Positions 7,235-12,866 of a DNA stretch of 12,866 bases are shown here, in pieces. The position numbers and the translations under genes were made by a program. Positions within the stretch are counted from its first letter, which is position 1; each line of letters opens with the position of its first letter. The notes below the pieces were generated by a model. That model was given only the letters and a program-made list of their open reading frames with translations. It searched no databases and had not been told where the DNA came from. Where the stretch lies: the NCBI GenBank assembly GCA_019247135.1, contig JAFAPL010000083.1, positions 1-12,866 of the forward strand. The letters run 5' to 3'. The DNA comes from Chloroflexota bacterium (GTDB lineage: Bacteria > Chloroflexota > UBA6077 > CF-72).

Positions 7235-7241
7235 GAGGTAA
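7235..7241 (+). promoter_or_regulatory. Candidate ribosome-binding site that decides the HD-protein start
   Basis: GAGGTAA contains the Shine-Dalgarno core GAGGT and ends eight bases before the CTG at 7250-7252, which is in frame with the HD domain. It is the best ribosome-binding site in the zone where the protein should begin, and supports an unusual CTG start. A weaker GGGAAGG at 7181-7187 lies before no canonical start codon. Confidence 0.4.
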
Positions 7242-7249
7242 CGGAGCGC

Positions 7250-7828
7250 CTGGCCCAGGCATGCACTCTCGCGATCGAGCTGCACGCCAGGCAGATGCGC
7301 AAGGGCACAACGATTCCGTACCTTTCGCACCTCTTTGGCGTGACTTCGCTCGTATATGAGGACGGCGGCGACGAGGACGAGGCGATCGCAGCCCTGCTCC
7401 ACGACGCGGTGGAGGACCAGGGTGGGCGTCCGACGCTGGCGCTGATCGAAGCGCGCCTGGGTCCGCGGGTTGCGGCCATCGTCGCGGGATGCAGCGACTG
7501 CATCGTCAATGCCGATGAGTCGAAGCCGCCGTGGCGAGCTCGCAAAGAGGAGTACCTCGCGCACCTGGCGGATCTGGTGACCCACAGTCGCGATGATCCG
7601 CTTGCCCGGTCGATCTTGCGCGTCAGCGTGGCAGACAAGTTGCACAATCTGCGCTCGATCTACGCCGACTGGCGCGACGTCGGCAACGTTGTCTGGGAAC
7701 GCTTCACCGGCGGGCGCGAGGGCACCTTGTGGTATTACCGCGCGCTGATCGAGGCCTATCGATCCGGCGCTCGCAGTCGCTGGCTGGGCGAGCTCGAGCG
7801 CATTCTGAGCGCGCTCGAGACAGGATGA
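7250..7828 (+). CDS. HD-domain phosphohydrolase resembling RelA/SpoT alarmone hydrolases
   Basis: The product looks like a stand-alone small alarmone hydrolase (SpoT/Mesh1 HD fold), which removes the 3' pyrophosphate from (p)ppGpp-like nucleotides with Mn2+. Metal ligands are visible: His at 7283 (ELHARQ), His-Asp at 7400-7405 in LLHDAVED, and Asp at 7634 in VADKLHNLRS. The Glu-Asp of HDAVED (7412-7417), catalytic in SpoT hydrolases, is kept. The RKGxxIPYLSH stretch matches the family, though the usual HP after it is HL. The start is uncertain. No ATG, GTG or TTG lies between GTG 7088, deep inside the preceding gene, and ATG 7295, which would cut off the first metal ligand. CTG 7250 with its GAGGT site is my choice and gives 192 residues. 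The TGA overlaps the ATG of the synthetase-like gene (ATGA at 7825), so it may protect against that product as antitoxin. Confidence 0.85.
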   Translation: MAQACTLAIELHARQMRKGTTIPYLSHLFGVTSLVYEDGGDEDEAIAALLHDAVEDQGGRPTLALIEARLGPRVAAIVAGCSDCIVNADESKPPWRARKEEYLAHLADLVTHSRDDPLARSILRVSVADKLHNLRSIYADWRDVGNVVWERFTGGREGTLWYYRALIEAYRSGARSRWLGELERILSALETG

Positions 7829-9057
7829 GCGACGGCTTCAGCCTTGATATCGACGCGCTGCAGAGCATCGCGCGGACTCTGGACGACGTCTCGAACGATC
7901 TGTCCGCGGTCGATGGCCGGCTGGACGCACTGCTGAGTGAGATCGGCGCCGCCGGTCCGCTCGCGCGATCCGCACTGAGTACGGTTCAGGGTGTCCGCGG
8001 TCAGATCAGATCCAGCACACGTGGGTTGGGCGACACGGCGGCCGACGTCCGCGAGCGCTGGCGCGAGCTCGACGCCAGCCAGCGCGCTGGCGGCGCGCAG
8101 AGCGATGCACAGGGCAGTCCGGTGATCGAGCTCTTGCGTGAAGCTCTCGACACTGTTGGCTCGGCGTTGCCGACGCTAGACCTGCCACAGCTCGATCCGC
8201 AAGGACAGATCGCGTCGGCCGAGCGCGGCCAGCCCGTCAATCCTCTCGAGTGGAGCCACGAGCTCTCCGATCTGGAAGCTCAATCGATTCTGGCCGACGC
8301 GCCCGACGCAGTGCGTAACGCGCAGACGACAGTCGATGTACCCGGCCTCGGTCAGCAAACGGTCAGCGCCGAGGGGCTCATCGCGCTGGCTCTCGATCCG
8401 GCCAATCTGATTGGCGCCAACCCGATCGAGTCCGAAGGTGCCGGCCTCGTCGAACACGAAGCAACGGCAGCGCTCCGGTCTGAGCCGGTACGCCAGATTA
8501 CGAGCGACCTGACTCAGCTGTTCGCTCATGCCGCCGAAGCCAAGCCGTACGTCGACGATCTCACCCGCCAGGTCGCCGACAAGAGCAACGGCGAGGCGAT
8601 CCTCGCCCCGCTCAAATCCGTAGAGCGCGCCGCACAGAAAATCCAGGTCGACTACAACGGCGATGCTTCCCAGTTGCTAGACGTCGTGCGCAGCTCGGTC
8701 GTGGTCGACTCCACGTCCGATCTGCAAGTTGCCCGACAAACCCTCGAAACTCAGGGCGATGTGGTGCGTGTGAAAGATCGTTTCACCAATCCGGCGCCAG
8801 GCGGCTACCGCGACATGCTCTACAACGTACGCGCACCGAACGGCCACATTGGCGAGGTCCAGCTTCACCTGCGCCAGATCCTGGAGGCCAAGTCGGGCGC
8901 TGGCCATGCGATTTACGAGCAGATACGCGGTATTCAGGCCGACATCGCGTCACGTGGAACACCGCCCACGACCGAAGAGATGACACGCCTGGGCGAGCTC
9001 TACAGTCAATCTGAGCAGCTGTATCAGCAGGCCGTCGACGCGGCGACCGCGCCATGA
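7825..9057 (+). CDS. Putative toxin: helical N-terminal region plus C-terminal RelA/SpoT-like synthetase domain
   Basis: The 410-residue protein has no signal peptide or membrane segment. Residues 1-88 form a predicted long helical, coiled-coil-like region (LDDVSNDLSAVDGRLDALL), loosely like WXG100/LXG export modules but without a WXG motif. Residues 95-255 are a less structured middle part. The C-terminal domain (about 258-370) matches the RelA/SpoT nucleotidyltransferase fold: Lys264/Ser265 and Lys272, Asp286 and Arg289 in LLDVVRSSVVV (DxxxR motif), VKDRF (316-320), GGYRD (326-330, the stacking tyrosine), and EVQLH (344-348), where Glu344 matches the catalytic glutamate of EVQIRT in Rel enzymes. 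The domain should therefore transfer pyrophosphate from ATP to a nucleotide or to tRNA ends, as toxSAS enzymes do. It overlaps the HD gene and the next gene by four bases each. The domain call is strong; the toxin role is inferred from context. Confidence 0.85.
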   Translation: MSDGFSLDIDALQSIARTLDDVSNDLSAVDGRLDALLSEIGAAGPLARSALSTVQGVRGQIRSSTRGLGDTAADVRERWRELDASQRAGGAQSDAQGSPVIELLREALDTVGSALPTLDLPQLDPQGQIASAERGQPVNPLEWSHELSDLEAQSILADAPDAVRNAQTTVDVPGLGQQTVSAEGLIALALDPANLIGANPIESEGAGLVEHEATAALRSEPVRQITSDLTQLFAHAAEAKPYVDDLTRQVADKSNGEAILAPLKSVERAAQKIQVDYNGDASQLLDVVRSSVVVDSTSDLQVARQTLETQGDVVRVKDRFTNPAPGGYRDMLYNVRAPNGHIGEVQLHLRQILEAKSGAGHAIYEQIRGIQADIASRGTPPTTEEMTRLGELYSQSEQLYQQAVDAATAP

Positions 9058-9344
9058 CGCAACCTGTCCAGAACGCCGATGGAGACAAGCTGCCCCTGCC
9101 GCGGTATGTCATCGTGGGCGCCCGCCCCGTCCGACTCCTGCCGACTCCTGACGGCAGCATGCTCGTAGAGGCATTCAACTGGGGCACGGGTGAGTTCGAG
9201 ACCGACTGGCAGTATCTCACTCGGGCATTGCTGCCTGATGATGAAGTGGACGTCGTTGACGCGGCGACATTCGATCGCTACGTCGCTGACCTGCGACAGC
9301 GAATCAGGTCGCCGAAACCCGACAGCTCAGGCTCGACGTCGTAG
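9054..9344 (+). CDS. Small acidic protein downstream of the synthetase-like gene, possible immunity protein
   Basis: I do not recognise this 96-residue protein. It has no membrane segment or signal peptide. Residues 17-45 read like beta strands (RYVIVGARPVRLLPT, SMLVEAFNW), followed by an acidic patch (LLPDDEVDVVDAATFD, 65-80) and a short basic helix (RYVADLRQRIRS); the last residues are Ser-rich and disordered. Its ATG overlaps the TGA of the synthetase-like gene (ATGA at 9054), so it should be made in step with that protein. A small, acidic, soluble product in this position is typical of immunity genes of polymorphic toxins, but nothing in the sequence proves it. It could also be a chaperone or adaptor. 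Its last 18 bases overlap the convergent permease gene. Confidence 0.75.
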   Translation: MTQPVQNADGDKLPLPRYVIVGARPVRLLPTPDGSMLVEAFNWGTGEFETDWQYLTRALLPDDEVDVVDAATFDRYVADLRQRIRSPKPDSSGSTS

Positions 9345-10226
9345 CTGCGGGTCCAGCCAATCGCGCAGCGCGTCGCCGAGAAAATTGAAGGCGAACACGG
9401 CCAGGAAGATTGCGGCGCCCGGGCCGATCGTGCCCCACCACATCAGATTGGTGATGTAGCGCTGGTTGTAGTTGATGTCCTGACCCCACGACGGCGTCGG
9501 GGGCTGCGCTCCGAGGCCCAGAAATGACAGCACCGCTTCCTGCAGAATCGCGGCCGCCGCGGTCAGCGTCGCCTGCACGATCAGCACATTCGCGATATTG
9601 GGCAGCATATGCACGACCGCGATCCGCATCGGACTCAAGCCGATGGCGCGCGCGGCGGTCACGAACTCACGCTCACGCATCGCCAGTACCTGGGCGCGGG
9701 TCAGTCGCGCATAGATCGGAATCGCGATGATGCCGATCGCGATCATCGCGTTCTGAATGCTCGGTCCGAGCGCCGCCGTGATCGAGATCGCCAACAGCAG
9801 CGCCGGAAACGCGAGCAATGCATCGATCAGTCGCATGAGCAACAGGTCCACGGTGCCACCTGCGTACCCAGCGATCAGGCCCACCGATACGCCAATGCAG
9901 AGACCGATGCCGACCGAGATGACGGCCACCGACAGCGATACGCGCGAGCCATAGATCACACGCGACAGCACGTCCCGCCCGAGGTCATCCGTCCCGAGCC
10001 AGTGCGCCGAACTGGGCGGCATCAACGAGTTTGATACATCGCCGACCGTCGGGTCATAGCGAGTGAACAGTGGCGCGAACAGAGCGACGAGCACCAGAAG
10101 CACGACCAGCGTGCCGCCAATCACCAGGCGGGGGTTGCGTCGCAATACGAATCGGATGACGTCGCCGCGGGAAACCTGGCGCGCAGCGCTGGTCCCAACC
10201 GCGACGCCCTGCGCGGCCGTGGTCAT
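9327..10226 (-). CDS. ABC peptide transporter permease, DppC/OppC type
   Basis: This 299-residue inner-membrane protein is one of the two permeases of a peptide/nickel-type (PepT family) ABC importer. After a cytoplasmic N-terminus (1-34) come a membrane helix (about 35-55), the DppC signature HWLGTDDLGRDVLSRVIYG (75-93), and five further helices. The EAA loop that contacts the ATPase is at about 190-210 (TAARAIGLSPMRIAVVHMLP). SFLGLGAQPPTPSWGQ is also typical of DppC. The length is normal. The ATG at 10226 overlaps the upstream permease stop by four bases (ATGA), showing a coupled pair. The gene ends convergently with the small putative immunity gene, sharing 18 bases, and no hairpin terminator is visible there. 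No ATPase gene follows. Confidence 0.95.
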   Translation of the reverse strand: MTTAAQGVAVGTSAARQVSRGDVIRFVLRRNPRLVIGGTLVVLLVLVALFAPLFTRYDPTVGDVSNSLMPPSSAHWLGTDDLGRDVLSRVIYGSRVSLSVAVISVGIGLCIGVSVGLIAGYAGGTVDLLLMRLIDALLAFPALLLAISITAALGPSIQNAMIAIGIIAIPIYARLTRAQVLAMREREFVTAARAIGLSPMRIAVVHMLPNIANVLIVQATLTAAAAILQEAVLSFLGLGAQPPTPSWGQDINYNQRYITNLMWWGTIGPGAAIFLAVFAFNFLGDALRDWLDPQLRRRA

Positions 10227-11179
10227 CCGGCCCTCGACATGTACGAGATGCGCGGGTCCAGGAACGCGTACACGATGTCGACCAGGAGTGTGCTCAACAT
10301 GTACGACAGCGCCGACAGCAGCACTACAGCCTGTACGACGGGATAGTCCCGCCCGCTGATACTGTCCACGACCAATCGGCCCACACCCGGCCAGAAGAAG
10401 ATCTGTTCCGTGATGATGGCGCCCTCGATGAGTGCCCCGATCTGCAGACCAATAACCGTGACGACTGGAATGAGACCGTTCTTGAGCGCATGTCTGACGA
10501 TGATCGCGGTCTCGCCCAGACCTTTGGACCGCGCGGTGCGGATGTAGTCCTGGCCCAGGACGTCGATCAGGCTGGAGCGAACCTGGCGCATATTGACGGC
10601 CAGCGTTGCCGCTGACAGCGTGAGCGCTGGCAGGATCAGCCGCCGCAGGCCCTCGCCGGGATCGTTGATGATCGGCGAGTAACCACCGGGCGGCAGCACC
10701 CGCAGGAGCAACGCGAAAAAGAGTATTAAAAGCAGGCCGAGCACGAAATTCGGGATCGACACCCCGGCGATCGTCCCACCGGTCGCGATCAGATCGAGCG
10801 GTGAGTTGCGATTGAGCGCCGAGATCGTCCCGATGAGCAGGCCCATGCTGACGGAGAAGATCAGCGCGGCGCCGGTGAGCTCCAGGGTCGCGGGCAGGCG
10901 TTCGATGATTGCCTCACCGACCGACTGGTGCGTGCGGATGGACCGGCCGAAGTCTCCTTGCACGACATGCGCGAGCCAGTAGACATATTGGACCGGCAAG
11001 GGCTGGTCCAGGCCGAGATCGTGGCGCATCGCGTCCAGGATGGCCGGGTCGCGCACTTCGCCCGCGTAGGCGAGCACGGGGTCGCCCGGCGCGAGCCGCA
11101 GCAGCACGAATGCGATCAACGTGACCAGAAACGCCACTGGCACCATCAACAAGAGCCGCCGGATGATGTAGCTGGTCAT
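10223..11179 (-). CDS. ABC peptide transporter permease, DppB/OppB type
   Basis: This 318-residue inner-membrane partner of the DppC-type permease has six predicted helices. The N-terminal helix (about 9-28) runs into RLAPGDP (28-34), a DppB hallmark. The extracytoplasmic region holds QYVYWLAHVVQGDFGRS (64-80). The EAA loop is at about 212-239 (YIRTARSKGLGETAIIVRHA), and the C-terminal FFWPGVGRLVVDSISGRDYP (261-280) is highly typical. The ATG at 11179 follows the binding-protein gene by 98 bases. That gap shows a few imperfect inverted repeats around CACGAG/CTCGCGTG (11249-11277) but no clear terminator, so one transcript for all three genes is likely, perhaps with reduced expression after the binding protein. 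Confidence 0.95.
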   Translation of the reverse strand: MTSYIIRRLLLMVPVAFLVTLIAFVLLRLAPGDPVLAYAGEVRDPAILDAMRHDLGLDQPLPVQYVYWLAHVVQGDFGRSIRTHQSVGEAIIERLPATLELTGAALIFSVSMGLLIGTISALNRNSPLDLIATGGTIAGVSIPNFVLGLLLILFFALLLRVLPPGGYSPIINDPGEGLRRLILPALTLSAATLAVNMRQVRSSLIDVLGQDYIRTARSKGLGETAIIVRHALKNGLIPVVTVIGLQIGALIEGAIITEQIFFWPGVGRLVVDSISGRDYPVVQAVVLLSALSYMLSTLLVDIVYAFLDPRISYMSRAG

Positions 11180-11277
11180 CGACCACTCAACACTGGCTCA
11201 TCGCAGGCATGCGTTCGCCTGGTCAGCCGAAAACGCACGGTCCGCGAAACGTCAACTCACGAGTCACGGCTCGCGTG

Positions 11278-12866
11278 TCACTTCGCCAGCGACGCAAACT
11301 GAAACCGCGGAATCTGATCTGCGTACGGCTGCAAGCCCTGCAGTTTCGGACTGGTCAGCAACTGCGACACGCGGAACCGGAACCACACGCGCGACGGATC
11401 GTCGACCACGTAGATCTGCTCCGCTTTGCGCAACGCATCTTTGCGTTGTCCTTCATCCGTCGTCTGCCGCTGCGAATCCAGCAGTTGATCGACGTCATGG
11501 TTCGAGTAGCTGGTGTCATTGTTCGGCCGGTTCGTGTAGTTGAAGTCGTACACATTCCCGTCCGGATCGATGCGGCCGCTCCAGCCAACGTACGTCATAC
11601 CCTTGTATGAGTGGTCTGTCTGTTGCTGCAGAATCTGCGCGAACTCGAGCGTTGAAATCTGAGCATCGATATCGGCGCGTTTGAGCTGCGCTTGAATCAA
11701 CTGCGCTTGCTGCAGCAGCGCCGGGTCACCCGATGGCACCAGGAATTCGAAGGACAGCGGTCCTTTGCCAACTTGCTGTACGAGCTGCCTGGCGCCGTCC
11801 ACGTCTGGTTTTTCGAATGGCTTGAAATTGCCATCGTATGCGAAGTGCGTCGGCGCGATCGCACCGTAGCCAACAATGCCAACGCCGAAGAATGCTTTGT
11901 CGAGAAGCTCCTGGCGATCCAGCGCCATAGAGACTGCTTTCACGTATCGCGCTTCGTTGAAAATGAAACCTTCTTTGCGGTTCGTCACCAGGCTGTCCCA
12001 GGCGAGACCTGGAGTTTCCTGGTACTTGAGAGTTGAGTCGTTCTTGACCGCAGAGATGTCCTTGGCCGCGATATTGTTCGCGATCTGTGCATCCCCAGTG
12101 CGCATATTCGTCAGTCGAACGTCACTGTTTGTAATCGGCTTGATGAGAATTGTGTCCAGCAGTGGAAGCTGATTCCCCTTGTCGTCTTTGCCCCACCAGT
12201 TGGGATTCTTGTGTAGCGTAATGTGGTCGTCCTTGACGGCTTCGGCCAGGATGTAGGGCCCAGTTCCAGCGTTGAACGCCTTGCGCGTGAAATCCTGACC
12301 GGCTGATTCGGCCACGGCCCGCGAGACCATCATGCCCGCACGGTCGACCAGTTGCGCGAACAAAGGCGAGAACGGCGCGGACAGATTGAACCGAACGGTC
12401 ATCGGGTCAACCACGTCGACGCTGGCGACGGGGGCGAGTTCGCCCTTACGCGCGGATGCATCCGTGGTCCGGTAGCGGTCGATGTTCCACTTCACCGATT
12501 CCGCGTCGAAAGCGCTGCCGTCGTGGTATTTGACGTTCGGATGCAGCGTGAACGTGACTTGCTTGCCGTCGCTGGAAGTCTCCCACTTGTCGGCCAGCCA
12601 GGGGATGATTTTGCCGCTCTGATCGACACGCACGAGCGAATCGTAGATCTGGTAGTGCGCGTTTCGATCGACGAAGGCGCGCGACATCATCGGATCGAAA
12701 TCGATGACGTCGTTCTCGAGCACGAACGTGATCGAGCCGCCGCCGCCTGATGCTTGCGCAGCTGCAGCTTGTGTGGGTGCGGCCGCGCCGGGCGCTGCGG
12801 TAGCGGCGGATTGGGGCTGACTGGTGGTCGCGTTCGTACTGCCGCCCTGACCGCATGCGGCCACCA
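11278..12866 (-). CDS. Peptide-type ABC solute-binding lipoprotein (SBP_bac_5), N-terminus cut by window edge
   Basis: This extracytoplasmic binding protein delivers oligopeptides or similar solutes to the DppBC-type permeases. The frame is open to the window edge. The first visible residues, VAACGQGG, are the end of a lipobox with the lipidated Cys about four residues in, so the real start and signal peptide lie just outside and the GTG at 12864 is not the start. An Ala/Gln/Ser/Thr linker (about 5-43) tethers the mature domain. Family features in order: DFDPMM and YDSLVRVDQSGKIIPWLADKW, DGKQVTFTLHPNVKYHDG, GTGPYIL, VKAVSMALDRQELL, and FVGWSGRIDPDG-like YVGWSGRIDPDGNVYDF near the C-terminus. 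The visible length of about 528 residues is normal. It is the first gene in view of the SBP-permease-permease operon. The actual ligand cannot be told. Confidence 0.94.
   Translation of the reverse strand, partial: VAACGQGGSTNATTSQPQSAATAAPGAAAPTQAAAAQASGGGGSITFVLENDVIDFDPMMSRAFVDRNAHYQIYDSLVRVDQSGKIIPWLADKWETSSDGKQVTFTLHPNVKYHDGSAFDAESVKWNIDRYRTTDASARKGELAPVASVDVVDPMTVRFNLSAPFSPLFAQLVDRAGMMVSRAVAESAGQDFTRKAFNAGTGPYILAEAVKDDHITLHKNPNWWGKDDKGNQLPLLDTILIKPITNSDVRLTNMRTGDAQIANNIAAKDISAVKNDSTLKYQETPGLAWDSLVTNRKEGFIFNEARYVKAVSMALDRQELLDKAFFGVGIVGYGAIAPTHFAYDGNFKPFEKPDVDGARQLVQQVGKGPLSFEFLVPSGDPALLQQAQLIQAQLKRADIDAQISTLEFAQILQQQTDHSYKGMTYVGWSGRIDPDGNVYDFNYTNRPNNDTSYSNHDVDQLLDSQRQTTDEGQRKDALRKAEQIYVVDDPSRVWFRFRVSQLLTSPKLQGLQPYADQIPRFQFASLAK

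Noticed and set aside
6836..7249. Upstream extension of the HD hydrolase frame to ATG 6836 or GTG 7088
   Set aside because: This part is an out-of-frame reading of the end of the GGT-like gene, Arg/Pro-rich and unlike HD-family N-termini. Kept only as a start-site uncertainty.
7729..7824. Longer N-terminus for the synthetase-like protein
   Set aside because: It would run inside the HD gene by about 100 bases; ATG 7825 gives the tidy ATGA overlap and a sensible helical start.
11180..11277. Gap between the binding-protein and DppB-type genes considered as a terminator or small gene
   Set aside because: Only imperfect inverted repeats, no GC-rich stem followed by a T run, and no convincing short frame.

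Overview
The window is GC-rich chromosomal DNA from a bacterium. A member of the Chloroflexota or a similar soil lineage is the best guess, because of the Pro/Thr- and Ala/Gln-rich linkers in the protein kinase and the solute-binding lipoprotein, the PASTA kinase, and gene starts that look leaderless (a TANNNT hexamer a few bases before the start codon). This placement is inference from style; no marker gene here settles it. I saw no tRNA, rRNA, CRISPR array or insertion sequence.

Layout. (1) Bases 1-1895: the 3' part of a dihydrolipoamide acyltransferase (E2) gene followed at once by lipA, so a lipoylated enzyme sits beside its cofactor-making enzyme. (2) 1923-2840: a small Ala/Pro/Glu-rich single-pass membrane protein (+) and a P-loop ATPase/kinase (-), convergent and overlapping by 147 bases. 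(3) 2930-5349: a polytopic DUF624-like membrane protein whose stop overlaps the start of a PknB-type Ser/Thr kinase with two PASTA repeats. (4) 5382-7190: a divergent gamma-glutamyltransferase-family Ntn-hydrolase. (5) about 7250-9344: three tightly overlapping genes, an HD alarmone-hydrolase-like protein, a 410-residue protein with a helical N-terminal region and a C-terminal RelA/SpoT-like nucleotide pyrophosphokinase domain, and a 96-residue unknown. (6) 9327-12866 on the minus strand: an oligopeptide-type ABC importer (binding lipoprotein, cut by the window edge, then DppB- and DppC-type permeases).

The most interesting part is region 5. The hydrolase stop overlaps the synthetase start (ATGA), and the synthetase stop overlaps the third gene's start (ATGA), so the three are probably translated together. 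Degrader, maker and small partner in one unit resemble toxSAS toxin-antitoxin pairs, in which an alarmone hydrolase neutralises a toxic small alarmone synthetase. Here the synthetase carries a long N-terminal region like that of exported or polymorphic toxins, and there is an extra small gene in the place usual for an immunity protein. A split RelA/SpoT-like housekeeping enzyme is the main alternative.

The E2/lipA pair serves central 2-oxoacid oxidation. The kinase unit probably senses cell-wall or envelope state. The gamma-glutamyltransferase-like enzyme and the peptide importer could both serve use of external peptides, but they lie on opposite strands and are separated by the cassette, so a shared role is only a guess.
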